Positions 1-9,528 are shown, counted from the first letter of the stretch. The stretch: DNA of 64,000 nt from WLXB01 sp040221475 (GCA_040221475.1 JAVKEJ010000053.1:682001-746000), one strand, 5' to 3'. Numbers and translations are program-made. The notes: a model not told the origin generated them from the sequence alone.

Positions 1-216
1 ACCAACTCTTACACGCCAATCCTCATCCGAGAATTTTCCCATTTCCGAAAGGTAATCAGAAAAATCGTCGTAAGCCGACTCTAGCGCATCAAGGTTCCAA
101 CCTTGCGCCTGAGCGTTGCTTGAGACTGCTGTGAGGACAAAAATACTCGTTGCTACAAAGAGGCCGCTGCTTTTACTTAACCGGCGTCTAGCTTTAACAA
201 AAAGACACTTCAACAC
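1..216 (-). CDS. Secreted protein of unknown function, N-terminal part only
   Basis: Only the first 72 codons lie in the window; the gene runs off the left edge. The start is taken as GTG at 216 because a strong AAGGAAGG ribosome site sits 9 bases upstream; a TTG follows directly at 213 as an alternative. The translation opens with basic residues (KARRRLSKS), then a hydrophobic stretch (GLFVATSIFVLTAV) and an AQA-type signal peptidase site, so the product is probably exported. The mature part begins GWNLDALESAYDDF and is acidic. It lies 113 bp behind mfd on the same strand. Family not recognised. Confidence 0.6.
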   Translation of the reverse strand, partial: MLKCLFVKARRRLSKSSGLFVATSIFVLTAVSSNAQAQGWNLDALESAYDDFSDYLSEMGKFSDEDWRVRVG

Positions 217-329
217 GAACGGTAACCTTCCTTAGAACACTATTAAAAGCGTCCCACCCCCTACAAAATGCACGCATTTCTAAGGACAACGCAAGCGAAA
301 CCGGCAACCAAAATCTAGACCATTGTTTG

Positions 330-3300
330 CTACCCCGGAATGGTCGCCAACTCCGCCAATTGCGCCAACATTTGCTTAAGGCCAGACATCCGTTCATCGA
401 CACCATACCATGTGCGAATGATGACAATTTTATGATCGGGCCGCACTTTAACTGATCCGGCTTGTTGGCTGATGAATTCAACCAATCCAGCCGGATTGGG
501 AAACTCGTTCTTAAACAAGGTCAAAACTGCACCTTTTGGTCCAGCATCAATCTTCTCAACATGAGCTGAGCGGCACAGTGCTTTGATCGCAACAACCGTC
601 AGAAGGTTCTCAACTTCATCCGGAATTTTACCGAAGCGATCAGCCAACTCGGCGGCAAAGTCATCCACCTCTGCCTGATCCGCCAAATCCGCAGCGCGGC
701 GATACAATGCTAGGCGCGCGCCCAGATCTTTCACATACGTCTCCGGAATAAAGACCGGTGCGCCAAGTGTGATCTGTGGTGAAAAACGCGTCTCAGTTTC
801 AGCTGGTTCCCCAGAAGTACCATCACGTGCTGCACTCACAGCCTCTTCCAGAAGCTGCTGGTACAGTTCGATGCCAACTTCCTTAATGTGGCCGGATTGT
901 TCGTCGCCCAGCAGATTCCCCGCCCCGCGAATATCCAAGTCATGACTGGCCAAGGAGAAACCTGCGCCCAAGCTGTCCAGTGTCTGCATTACGTCCAGGC
1001 GTTTCTCCGCCGAGGCGGTCAGCTTTTTATTCGCCGGTACGGTTAAGTAAGCGTATGCCCGGGTTTTGGAGCGGCCCACACGACCGCGCAGTTGATACAA
1101 TTGAGACAAGCCAAACATATCAGAGCGATGAATGATGATGGTGTTCACACGTGGCAGATCCAAGCCGGATTCAATGATGTTTGTCGCCAGCAGCACATCA
1201 TATTTCCCATCGGCAAAGTCGGTCATCACGTCTTCAAGTGCCGCAGGCGCCATTTGCCCATGGGCCATTGTGAAGGTGATCTCTGGCACAAGCTTGCGAA
1301 GTTCAGTGGCAACTTTATCTAAATCCGCGAGACGCGGACAGACGTAGAAAGACTGTCCACCGCGGAATCTCTCCCGCATCAAAGCCTCTCGAACAACCAC
1401 CCGGTCATACGGTAACAGGAAGGTCCGCACAGCCAATCGATCAACAGGGGGCGTCGCAATCAGGCTCAAGTCCCTGACACCTGTGAGGGCCATCTGTAGC
1501 GTACGTGGAATGGGGGTCGCAGTCAGCGTTAAGACGTGCACGTCGGCTTTCAACTGCTTCAATGTTTCTTTGTGGCCCACCCCAAAATGCTGTTCTTCGT
1601 CGACAATAAGTAAACCCAGATTGGCGAATTTGACGGACTTGGCCAGCAGCGCATGGGTACCAATCACAATATCAACACTGCCGTCCTTCAGACCCTCTCG
1701 CACGACCTTGGCATCGCTGACGGTCACCAACCGGGAGAGTTGCTTCACTTTCACGGGAAAGCCTTCAAAGCGTGCTTTGAAATTAGCATGATGTTGCCGC
1801 GCCAATAAGGTTGTCGGTACAACCACGGCGACCTGAACGCCCGTCAGCGCGGCAACGAACGCAGCACGCAATGCAACTTCCGTTTTGCCGAATCCCACAT
1901 CTCCGCAGATCAACCGGTCCATGGGGCGACCTTTTGCGAAATCATCCATCACATCTGAAATGGCACGCAATTGATCATCTGTTTCGGAAAAGGGAAAACG
2001 CGCGCAAAACTCATCATACGCCCCTTCTGCAGGCGCAAAGACTTCAGCCGCCTTTAGTTCCCGTTGCGCAGCTATTTGAATTAATTGCTCCGCCATTTCG
2101 CGGATACGTTCTTTGAGTTTTGCTTTACGCGCCTGCCAGGCCACACCGCCAAGCCGGTCAAGCACGGCGCCCTCTTGCTCAGAGCCAAAGCGCGAGAGCA
2201 CGTCGATGTTTTCAACAGGAACATACAGCCGGTTGTCGCCGTGATAAAAAACTTTGAGGCAATCGTGCGGAGCACCACCAACATCCAGTGTCTCCAAGCC
2301 ACCATAGCGTCCGATGCCATGCTCCAAGTGAACGACCAGGTCCCCTTCCCCCAGTTGCGAGGCATCGGCGATAAAGGCTTCCGCCTTGCGGCGGCGGCGC
2401 ACGCGTTGCACCACACGCTCACCAAGAAGGTCCTGCTCTGTGACCAGGGCTAAAGAGTCCGTTTTAAATCCACGACTCAAAGGCAGAACAACGATGGCTA
2501 AAGCGATATCGTTCTGTGAAATCTCAGCAAAACTGTCGATACTTTTTGCGGTGGCAAGACCATGCTCATGCATCAGCCCAAGCAGCCGGCGTCGCGATCC
2601 GTCAGATTGCGCCGCCAGGATCACTTTGCGGCCAGCCGCGCGTTGTTCAACAGTGTATTTCTTTAAGGCATTATAAACATTGCCTTCAGGCAGGGCTCGG
2701 ATATCGGCGAAATCCCGGCCCGGCTGCCCACCCGCATCCGTGGCTGTTGTATCCGCGTCAGCGCGCGCAAAGGGTCGCAGATCAATCGCCGCATGAGCAG
2801 TCAATTTACGTGACCACTCTGCCTCATCTAAAAACAATCGTTCGGGCGGTACCGGATGATAAGCAAACCCACCTTCTTCCAAGCCAATTTTAGCCCCGCC
2901 GCTGGCCGGATCAGCCATGCGACGGCTCTCATAGTAATCTCTGATCAGGTCGAGACGACCAGCAACCGCTTCTCCCACCTGATGATCTAAGGACACAGTG
3001 GCCCCCGGAAGATAGGCAAATAACGTCTCTAACCCAGGATGAAATAATGGCAGCCAATGCTCCATACCCGGATAGCTCTGACCATTCGATATCGCTTCAT
3101 AGAGCGAGTCAGAACTGGAAACAGCACCGAACAATTGCCGATACCCCGTGCGGAAGCGCTCAATGGCCTCACGAGAGAGCACCGCCTCACTCATCGGCTT
3201 CAGTCGCAGTATCTTGAGAGTCCCTGTTGTACGCTGGCTTACGGCCTCAAAAAGTCTCAGGCTGTCTACCTCATCACCGAACAGATCAATCCGCACCGGA

Positions 3301-3833
3301 TCATCATGACCCGGCGGAAACAGGTCCACTAAGCCACCACGAATGGCGAATTCTCCGGGCTCCATAACCTGCTCAGCACGCTGGTAGCCTGTGCTGGTTA
3401 GTTCACCCGCCAACGCATTCACATCCAGCTTGGAACCTGGTTTGATCTCCCGGACCATCCCCCGAAAAGCAGATACAGGCGGGACACGCTGCAACATGGC
3501 GCTTGCTGTAGTGATCAGCAGTTTTGGTCCACTCTCCGCCTCCTGACCAACAGCCGCGAGACGCAACAAAACATCCATACGCCGAGCCACGACGTCAGCA
3601 TGCGGTGAGACGCGGTCATAGGGCACACAATCCCAAGCTGGAAATTCGTAAACTGTGACATCAGGAGAAAAGAATTGCAGGCTATCCTTTAAAGTAGCCA
3701 AACGGATGTCGTCGCTCACCACATGTAAATGACCCTTGTCGCTATTGCGCGCCAGATCGGACAAAACCAAGGCATCAACGCCTTCTGGCACTCCCGCAAT
3801 GGTGCGACGGGTGAGGGATACAACGTCGTTCAT
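330..3833 (-). CDS. mfd: Transcription-repair coupling factor Mfd
   Basis: Mfd is a DNA translocase that pushes RNA polymerase stalled at lesions off the template and recruits UvrA. The 1167-aa length is normal for the family. An N-terminal UvrB-like region (about residues 1-350) is followed by the RNA-polymerase-interacting domain around 490-560 and a RecG-like motor: Walker A GDVGFGKT near residue 640, DEEQ box (VDEEQHFGV) near 743, and the GRVGRS motif VI. The C-terminal TRCF domain that contacts UvrA is complete. sdhE lies 4 bp upstream on the same strand, so the two are probably co-transcribed; recG is divergent. uvrA, its partner, is also in this window. Confidence 0.97.
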   Translation of the reverse strand: MNDVVSLTRRTIAGVPEGVDALVLSDLARNSDKGHLHVVSDDIRLATLKDSLQFFSPDVTVYEFPAWDCVPYDRVSPHADVVARRMDVLLRLAAVGQEAESGPKLLITTASAMLQRVPPVSAFRGMVREIKPGSKLDVNALAGELTSTGYQRAEQVMEPGEFAIRGGLVDLFPPGHDDPVRIDLFGDEVDSLRLFEAVSQRTTGTLKILRLKPMSEAVLSREAIERFRTGYRQLFGAVSSSDSLYEAISNGQSYPGMEHWLPLFHPGLETLFAYLPGATVSLDHQVGEAVAGRLDLIRDYYESRRMADPASGGAKIGLEEGGFAYHPVPPERLFLDEAEWSRKLTAHAAIDLRPFARADADTTATDAGGQPGRDFADIRALPEGNVYNALKKYTVEQRAAGRKVILAAQSDGSRRRLLGLMHEHGLATAKSIDSFAEISQNDIALAIVVLPLSRGFKTDSLALVTEQDLLGERVVQRVRRRRKAEAFIADASQLGEGDLVVHLEHGIGRYGGLETLDVGGAPHDCLKVFYHGDNRLYVPVENIDVLSRFGSEQEGAVLDRLGGVAWQARKAKLKERIREMAEQLIQIAAQRELKAAEVFAPAEGAYDEFCARFPFSETDDQLRAISDVMDDFAKGRPMDRLICGDVGFGKTEVALRAAFVAALTGVQVAVVVPTTLLARQHHANFKARFEGFPVKVKQLSRLVTVSDAKVVREGLKDGSVDIVIGTHALLAKSVKFANLGLLIVDEEQHFGVGHKETLKQLKADVHVLTLTATPIPRTLQMALTGVRDLSLIATPPVDRLAVRTFLLPYDRVVVREALMRERFRGGQSFYVCPRLADLDKVATELRKLVPEITFTMAHGQMAPAALEDVMTDFADGKYDVLLATNIIESGLDLPRVNTIIIHRSDMFGLSQLYQLRGRVGRSKTRAYAYLTVPANKKLTASAEKRLDVMQTLDSLGAGFSLASHDLDIRGAGNLLGDEQSGHIKEVGIELYQQLLEEAVSAARDGTSGEPAETETRFSPQITLGAPVFIPETYVKDLGARLALYRRAADLADQAEVDDFAAELADRFGKIPDEVENLLTVVAIKALCRSAHVEKIDAGPKGAVLTLFKNEFPNPAGLVEFISQQAGSVKVRPDHKIVIIRTWYGVDERMSGLKQMLAQLAELATIPG

Positions 3834-3837
3834 TATA

Positions 3838-4104
3838 TCAATCCGCTAACAAGCTTTGGTGATAGGCTTTCAGGCGTTTTAGGACAGCCGCCAGCTTTCC
3901 AGTTGGCATCGGTTTGCGGTCCTGCAGCCAGTCCATCACATCCGTATCGGTCTGGTTTAAAAGGTCTTCCAGCTGATCAAGCTCCTCACCAGCCATCGCT
4001 GCGACATTCTCTGCAACAAAACCGCCGATAATCGCATCAGCCTCCTTGGTGCCACGATGTGTGGCACGATAGATCAGGCGTTTCCGTTGTATTGCGCGGT
4101 CCAT
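3838..4104 (-). CDS. sdhE: FAD assembly factor SdhE (succinate dehydrogenase assembly factor 2 family)
   Basis: 88-aa protein of the SdhE/Sdh5 (DUF339) family, which helps attach FAD covalently to the flavoprotein subunit of succinate dehydrogenase. The diagnostic RGTKEAD sequence (family motif RGxxE) is at residues 17-23, and the length is typical. It is the first gene of a two-gene minus-strand unit with mfd, 4 bp apart, and faces recG across a 142-bp divergent gap. The sdhE-recG-mfd neighbourhood is common in alphaproteobacteria. Confidence 0.92.
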   Translation of the reverse strand: MDRAIQRKRLIYRATHRGTKEADAIIGGFVAENVAAMAGEELDQLEDLLNQTDTDVMDWLQDRKPMPTGKLAAVLKRLKAYHQSLLAD

Positions 4105-4246
4105 ACCTGAATCACAGCCTTAGAATCCAAAACTCCGGCTCAAGCCATATGAGGTATAGATTCCCAAGGCTGCCGGTCCGAGGCAGGGTATAACCGTCTC
4201 TGAACAGCTTCGCAATTGAGCAAATCTCGGATATTCATCTCTGATC

Positions 4247-6352
4247 ATGGCCTTACGCCCCACCATTTTGAATCCGCTGTTCGCATCCGTTGAAAGTCTG
4301 GCCGGTATCGGGTCCCGTATTACCAAGTTTCTGGAAAAACTCACCGGTGACCGGCTCATTGATCTCCTTTGGCATCTGCCGAACGGTATCATTGATCGCC
4401 GGTTCGCTCCTAAAGTCGGTGATGCGCCAGCCGGCCGCATTTGCACGCTAACGGTGGAAGTTTTGGCGCACAGCCCGCCGCCAAACCGCAACTCTCGCCT
4501 GCCTTACAAAGTGATCTGTGGCGATGAGACGGGCAAGATCACCCTCACCTTCTTTCATGCCAAAGGTGATTATCTGAACCAGACCTTGCCCGTAGGCGAA
4601 ACCCGCGTCATCAGCGGCAAGGTTGAGGTCTACGATGGCCAGCGCCAAATGGCTCACCCCGATCATATTGTTACAGAGAGTCAGAAATCAGCCATACTGC
4701 GCGTTGAAGCGGTTTATCCGCTCACTGCTGGGCTTTCTCCAAAGACTCTCGTCAAAGCAATCCATGGGGCTTTAGACAAAGTACCTGATCTGGCCGAATG
4801 GCTCGATCCGGCTCAAATCAAACGAGATGAATGGCCGGGATGGGCAGAGGCTTTACGCAGGGTGCACCACCCTGACACGGGCGCAGAACTCGATCTCACC
4901 AGTCCCATTCGTCGACGTTTGGCCTACGATGAATTACTGTCCAACCAGTTGGCACTGGCTATCGTCCGGAGCAAAGCGCGGCGTCTTGCCGGACGAGTCA
5001 TCAAGGGCGACGGCCAACTTCGACAAAAAGCCCGTGCTGCCCTGCCCTTTACTCTCACAGGCGCACAAACCAGAACACTTGGCGAGATTGATAAAGACCT
5101 GGCGTCCGAGCACAGAATGCTGCGTTTGCTTCAAGGCGACGTCGGCAGTGGAAAAACGGTTGTTGCGTTGATGGCCATGCTCTCTGCCGTTGAGGCAGGA
5201 GGGCAAGCCGCCCTTATGGCGCCAACGGAGTTGCTCGCACAGCAGCATCTGGCCACTCTGAAACCTCTCTGTGCCGCCTGCGGTGTCTCCATTGCCTTCC
5301 TTAGTGGACGTGTCAAAGGCAAAGCCCGTGATGAGGTGCTGGACGATGTCGCCAATGGCACCATTTCTATCTTGATTGGCACTCACGCGTTGGTCCAAAA
5401 AGACGTTGCGTTTAAGGATCTGATGCTCGCCATTGTCGATGAACAGCACCGTTTCGGAGTCCATCAACGCTTGGAGCTGGCTCAAAAAGGCCGCGCTATC
5501 GATATGCTGGTGATGACCGCCACCCCTATTCCACGCACTCTCACACTCACAGCCTACGGTGATATGGACGTTTCCCGCCTGGATGAAAAACCGCCGGGTC
5601 GGAAACCCGTTGATACGCGCCTCGTAAATCTGGAACGCCTTACTGAAACCATAGCTGCGGTACAGCGAGCAATCGCATCCGGTGCGAAGGTGTATTGGGT
5701 TTGCCCCCTCGTCGAGGAGTCTGAAACCTCCGATCTGGCCGCCGCCGAGGAGCGCCACCGGCATCTCACTCACATACTTGGCGATACCGTCGCTCTGGTT
5801 CATGGCCGTTTGAAAGGCCCCGAGAAGGACGCGGCCATGGCGGCCTTTGCCGACACGCAAAACCCAAATAGCCCAAAGGTGCTGGTGGCGACAACCGTCA
5901 TCGAAGTTGGTGTCGACGTGCCTGAAGCCACAGTTATGATCATTGAACATGCTGAGCGTTTTGGCCTGGCTCAATTGCATCAACTGCGCGGGCGCATTGG
6001 CCGGGGCGACAAACCTTCGACGTGTCTACTGCTCTATAACGCCCCGCTGACGGAAACGGCAAAAGCGCGTCTTAACATTATGCGCGATACGGAAGATGGA
6101 TTTCTGATCGCTGAAGAAGATTTGCGCCTGCGTGGGGCGGGTGAAGTTCTGGGCAAGAGGCAAAGTGGCTTGCCCGAATTTCGTCTTGCCGACTTAGCCA
6201 CACATGCCGACCTGCTAACAATGGCCCGGGATGATACCAAACTCATTTTGGAACGTGACCCAGATTTAAAAACCGAACGTGGCAAAGCCCTCAGAACGCT
6301 GCTTTATCTTTTCGAGCAAGATGCCGCCATCCAAACCCTGAGATCAGGCTAA
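4247..6352 (+). CDS. recG: ATP-dependent DNA helicase RecG
   Basis: RecG remodels stalled replication forks and branch-migrates Holliday junctions. The 701-aa protein has the wedge/OB-fold region (about residues 60-150), Walker A GDVGSGKT near 298, a DEQH box (VDEQHRFGV) near 397, TATPIPRT as motif III, and GRIGRG as motif VI. The ATG at 4247 is the first start in frame and gives the usual N-terminus (NPLFASVESLAGIG). It converges on the DUF502 gene with only 5 bp between stop codons. Confidence 0.96.
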   Translation: MALRPTILNPLFASVESLAGIGSRITKFLEKLTGDRLIDLLWHLPNGIIDRRFAPKVGDAPAGRICTLTVEVLAHSPPPNRNSRLPYKVICGDETGKITLTFFHAKGDYLNQTLPVGETRVISGKVEVYDGQRQMAHPDHIVTESQKSAILRVEAVYPLTAGLSPKTLVKAIHGALDKVPDLAEWLDPAQIKRDEWPGWAEALRRVHHPDTGAELDLTSPIRRRLAYDELLSNQLALAIVRSKARRLAGRVIKGDGQLRQKARAALPFTLTGAQTRTLGEIDKDLASEHRMLRLLQGDVGSGKTVVALMAMLSAVEAGGQAALMAPTELLAQQHLATLKPLCAACGVSIAFLSGRVKGKARDEVLDDVANGTISILIGTHALVQKDVAFKDLMLAIVDEQHRFGVHQRLELAQKGRAIDMLVMTATPIPRTLTLTAYGDMDVSRLDEKPPGRKPVDTRLVNLERLTETIAAVQRAIASGAKVYWVCPLVEESETSDLAAAEERHRHLTHILGDTVALVHGRLKGPEKDAAMAAFADTQNPNSPKVLVATTVIEVGVDVPEATVMIIEHAERFGLAQLHQLRGRIGRGDKPSTCLLLYNAPLTETAKARLNIMRDTEDGFLIAEEDLRLRGAGEVLGKRQSGLPEFRLADLATHADLLTMARDDTKLILERDPDLKTERGKALRTLLYLFEQDAAIQTLRSG

Positions 6353-6357
6353 GCCTT

Positions 6358-7074
6358 TTAGGCCGGCTTAATCACGTCATCCTGTCGTTCAGTGGGAACG
6401 CGCTTATCTGGCGGTGTAATGATGCCGCCTGAAACCACCATTTTAATGCCTTCTTCGACCGTCATGTGAAGCTTGGTCATATCTTTGCGCGGCACAAACA
6501 ATAGAAATCCTGACGTTGGGTTGGGTGTTGTGGGCAAAAACACATTAACCATTTCATCCGCTGTCAGATTTTGCACTTCGCCTTTGGTTGTGCCTGAAAC
6601 AAAGCCAATACACCACAACCCTTTGCGAGGGTATTCCACCAAAACAACATCACGAAACGCCGTCGACTGGCTTTTCAGTATCGTTTCAAATATTTGCTTG
6701 ATCGCGCCGTAGACATTGCGAATAACCGGCATACGTTCCAGCAACATTTCTCCCCATTTAATGAGGAGGCGCCCTAAGAAATTAGCGGTCAGAAACCCGA
6801 TGACCACCAGCGTTGTGAACAGAACGATCAACCCAACACCGGGCACACTGAACGGCAAGTAGGTGTTGGGGTTATAAGTGTCCGGCAGCAACCCGGTCAC
6901 CGTATTATCGATGAACGACACCACCACGTAGGCAGCGTAAAAAGTTATAACCAGCGGCGCGGAGACCAGGATGCCGGTCAGAAAATAGTTGCGTAACCGC
7001 GCGGCCGGACCCATCTTTGGCGTAATCAGACCTAAGCCCTCGTTTACACCTGATTGATCATTAGCATCATTCAT
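6358..7074 (-). CDS. DUF502 family inner membrane protein
   Basis: 238 aa. The N-terminal half has two clear transmembrane segments (about residues 30-55, FLTGILVSAPLVITFYAAYVV, and 78-100, VGLIVLFTTLVVIGFL). They are followed by the conserved DUF502 soluble part with RMPVIRNVYGAIKQ, a feature of the family. The role of DUF502 proteins is unknown. The gene is convergent with recG and divergent from the Nudix gene. Confidence 0.85.
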   Translation of the reverse strand: MNDANDQSGVNEGLGLITPKMGPAARLRNYFLTGILVSAPLVITFYAAYVVVSFIDNTVTGLLPDTYNPNTYLPFSVPGVGLIVLFTTLVVIGFLTANFLGRLLIKWGEMLLERMPVIRNVYGAIKQIFETILKSQSTAFRDVVLVEYPRKGLWCIGFVSGTTKGEVQNLTADEMVNVFLPTTPNPTSGFLLFVPRKDMTKLHMTVEEGIKMVVSGGIITPPDKRVPTERQDDVIKPA

Positions 7075-7143
7075 GTTCGCCCCCTATACAGTCTGGACTC
7101 GACTTAGATACCTCATTTACCGGCGATAACCTATGGACAGACT

Positions 7144-7587
7144 ATGACAGATATATCCATGCCTAACCTACCGCAGGTGGGCGTCGGCGTTGTGGTCATC
7201 AACAAACAGAACGAGGTCTTGCTGATACGGCGTGGCCAAGAACCCAACAAAGGTCTTTGGACGATTCCCGGAGGCCGACAGGAAGTCGGCGAAACACTAG
7301 CCGAAACAGCACATCGCGAAATTCTCGAAGAAACTGGTGTAACAATAGCCGACCTGACCCTTGTCGATGTCGTGGACCTGATCCGCCATGACTCGCACGG
7401 AACTCTGACCCGTCATTACACACTGATTGATTATGTCGCAGGGTATGTCGCTGGTACTCCTGTGCCTGGCGGTGATGCGGATGCCATCAAATGGGTGCCT
7501 GCAGCAGATATCTCAGACCATGTGGAGTGGTCAGAAACCATTCGGATCGTCAAAAAAGCGATGACTAAGCTGGCACAGCATGATTGA
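7144..7587 (+). CDS. Nudix hydrolase
   Basis: 147-aa Nudix protein. The Nudix box G-x5-E-x7-REUxEExGU is intact at residues 44-66 (G44, E50, REILEETG at 58-65), which binds the metal and hydrolyses a nucleoside-diphosphate-X bond. The GLWTIPGG lead-in is typical of ADP-ribose pyrophosphatase or MutT-like small Nudix enzymes; the substrate cannot be told. It lies 30 bp upstream of the [2Fe-2S] gene and may share its transcript. Confidence 0.9.
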   Translation: MTDISMPNLPQVGVGVVVINKQNEVLLIRRGQEPNKGLWTIPGGRQEVGETLAETAHREILEETGVTIADLTLVDVVDLIRHDSHGTLTRHYTLIDYVAGYVAGTPVPGGDADAIKWVPAADISDHVEWSETIRIVKKAMTKLAQHD

Positions 7588-7617
7588 GTTTTCCGGATAA
7601 TCTGCCTACATAGTCCT

Positions 7618-7950
7618 ATGTTTGAAGTTGATTACATTCCATCTGAAAAACCGCTGTTTAACGTGCGCCTGTGCACCAATAAGCGCCTAAACACAGATAA
7701 GATGCCGTCTTGTGGCGGACGTGGTAGCCGTGAAATGGCCGACAAAATTGAAGCCCTTCTCTTGGAGAAATCGATTCCTGCAAAGCTCATCCGCAGCCCC
7801 TGCATGAACAATTGTAAAGTTGGCCCAAATCTAAAAATCCAGGCGGCCGGTCTTTACAACAATCTCAGCGATGAACAAATTCCAGAAGTTATTGCAGCAA
7901 TCGAAGCCGAAGTTGCCCGCCGGAAAACAGAGGCACAGACAGAACAGTGA
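7618..7950 (+). CDS. Thioredoxin-like [2Fe-2S] ferredoxin domain protein
   Basis: 110 aa. Four cysteines at 19, 32, 62 and 66 follow the pattern of thioredoxin-fold [2Fe-2S] ferredoxins (C-x12-C ... C-x3-C, here in NVRLCTNKR, PSCGGRG and SPCMNNCKVGP). These domains occur as free electron carriers or as NuoE-like modules. The TGA stop overlaps the GTG start of a tiny membrane ORF, so the two are probably translated together. The role in this organism is unknown. Confidence 0.85.
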   Translation: MFEVDYIPSEKPLFNVRLCTNKRLNTDKMPSCGGRGSREMADKIEALLLEKSIPAKLIRSPCMNNCKVGPNLKIQAAGLYNNLSDEQIPEVIAAIEAEVARRKTEAQTEQ

Positions 7951-8105
7951 CTCAGTGGCAAGTCTTTGCGGCCCTAATTATCGGCGTTCCACTGTTATTA
8001 TTTATTCTTGCTTCAATTCTTCCCTGCGAGGGGTGCCGCTTGAGACGGCAGCGCTTCGTTCGCGCTGTCAACAAGATGAGAAACAAAGAACCGGGTAAAA
8101 GCTAA
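7947..8105 (+). CDS. Small membrane protein (52 aa) with a CxxC motif
   Basis: Starts at a GTG that overlaps the stop of the [2Fe-2S] gene by 4 bases (GTGA), the classic signature of translational coupling. The 52-aa product has one hydrophobic helix (residues 6-25, FAALIIGVPLLLFILASI), then CEGC at 27-30 and a strongly basic tail (RLRRQRFVRAVNKMRNK), so it should sit in the inner membrane with the tail in the cytoplasm. The stop overlaps the stop of the opposing small ORF. I do not recognise a family. The coupling and the positive-inside arrangement support it as real. Confidence 0.6.
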   Translation: MTQWQVFAALIIGVPLLLFILASILPCEGCRLRRQRFVRAVNKMRNKEPGKS

Positions 8106-8314
8106 AACAGTCCCATCACAGAAGCCCATCCACTTTGCAGATAGCCCATCATCGTCTCGGTAAAAAAGGCTGAAATACGATCCCATTGGGCATAGGGCCA
8201 GATAAAAGCCCGCACCATGGCATCCCCCATGGGCACCTCGGAAAACAAATCCTGAATAAAAAACCCGATGCCACTGATGCAGTAAAAGGCTTGAATCGTC
8301 CAAAAGTTGATCAT
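8102..8314 (-). CDS. Small hypothetical membrane protein (70 aa)
   Basis: 70-aa ORF with a GGGG-containing purine stretch just before the ATG at 8314. The product is hydrophobic and aromatic-rich (INFWTIQAFYCISGIGFFIQ, then a second weakly hydrophobic half), suggesting one or two membrane helices. It ends tail-to-tail, with stop codons overlapping, against the small CxxC ORF. No family recognised; it could be a minor membrane subunit or not be expressed. Confidence 0.5.
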   Translation of the reverse strand: MINFWTIQAFYCISGIGFFIQDLFSEVPMGDAMVRAFIWPYAQWDRISAFFTETMMGYLQSGWASVMGLF

Positions 8315-8418
8315 GCCGCCCCCCGGCTTGCTATCAGGCTAACGCCAATTTAAACGTGAGCTATAGTCTAACCATAGCGGCTTTCCTGGCACTAAAAAAG
8401 CAGGCGTTTGATAAAAAC

Positions 8419-9513
8419 TTAAACACCATCCTCATCCGGCTCGCGCACCAAGTCTGTCATGCGTTTTTTCAAGGGGGCCACTTCATAGCCTGGCAATTGA
8501 TAAACCCAACCATCCGCCTTTGCGTTAAGCTCAGCAATCACGTCAGCCCAGTTCGGTTTGCTGACTTGCCCAGACTCTTCTTCGCCAGACACTTCAGAGG
8601 CTGGAACCTCTTGAGGGGCCTGGCCACGAAAACGCAGCCAGTTCTCGTCGCCGCTTTCAATCAGGTCGACGTCAATCGTGAATCCGTCAAACCCTAAAAA
8701 AGTTGCTGTAATGGTTTGATCAGCCGGGAAATCCACATCAGCCGCTTTTTTCACATCGTCAAGCAACAGGTTGGACAACACCCGTCCCGTATCATCCGCA
8801 ATGCTGTCACGGCGCAACACCATATCTTCCGGAACATTCTCAACCGCATAATTGGCCTGTTCCGGTGTCTCTTTGTAAACCACCAGTTCCTCGCCATCGG
8901 GATGCACGATCCGAATGCGCTGAATATCCTTATCCTTGATGTCGGTGATCTCGCGGACCAACCAGTCGCGCGCCCGCGTACCCGGATTCAACTCGCCGGT
9001 GACAAGCCAAGCTTGCGGATCATCGGGCACCAGAATGTAAGTCCCGCCCTCGGTGCTGCCCAAGGTGAACTTACGTTTCCCGACCAGCAGCCGCGCCATT
9101 TCCGCACCCTCTGAATCAATCAACGCAACCTCTTTGGCCCGCGTGTCGTCTTTCACTTCTGGGTCAGCCAGGTCGAGGCGGTCATAGCGCTCAGCAAGTT
9201 TGGTCTTGGGCTCAATTTTCTCAAGACGCGAGAGCTTCACAACCAATTCGCCAACTTTGTCGCCTTGCACGGGATAGTTATCGCGCTCCACATAAACCCA
9301 GCCTTCGTCGGTGGCCTCCAGCGTTTCCACACCATCTTTGTGGCGCACCACAATCCGATCCAGATCATTGAGCGAGTCCAACAGATCCGGAAACACAACC
9401 GCTCCATCAAAGTCAGAGGATTCCATGGCCGGGCGGCTCAATATGGCCCACCCTGCAAGCACAACGGCAACAGCGGTCACACCCACGAGCGTTGTAAATC
9501 GAGAAGACTTCAT
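8419..9513 (-). CDS. DUF4340 domain protein of a Gld-type ABC export operon
   Basis: 364 aa. An N-terminal membrane anchor (residues 8-27, TLVGVTAVAVVLAGWAIL) precedes a periplasmic DUF4340 region with its usual opening (LDRIVVRHKDG, GWVYVERDNYPVQ). It is the last gene of a minus-strand operon in the order ATPase, permease, GldG-like, DUF4340, 15 bp behind the GldG-like gene. DUF4340 proteins regularly close such operons; their function is not established. Confidence 0.85.
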   Translation of the reverse strand: MKSSRFTTLVGVTAVAVVLAGWAILSRPAMESSDFDGAVVFPDLLDSLNDLDRIVVRHKDGVETLEATDEGWVYVERDNYPVQGDKVGELVVKLSRLEKIEPKTKLAERYDRLDLADPEVKDDTRAKEVALIDSEGAEMARLLVGKRKFTLGSTEGGTYILVPDDPQAWLVTGELNPGTRARDWLVREITDIKDKDIQRIRIVHPDGEELVVYKETPEQANYAVENVPEDMVLRRDSIADDTGRVLSNLLLDDVKKAADVDFPADQTITATFLGFDGFTIDVDLIESGDENWLRFRGQAPQEVPASEVSGEEESGQVSKPNWADVIAELNAKADGWVYQLPGYEVAPLKKRMTDLVREPDEDGV

Positions 9514-9528
9514 AATCGCTCCTCCTTT

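Noticed and set aside
4934..5983. 349-codon frame antisense to recG
   Set aside because: recG is complete and conserved on the plus strand; the antisense product has no recognisable feature.
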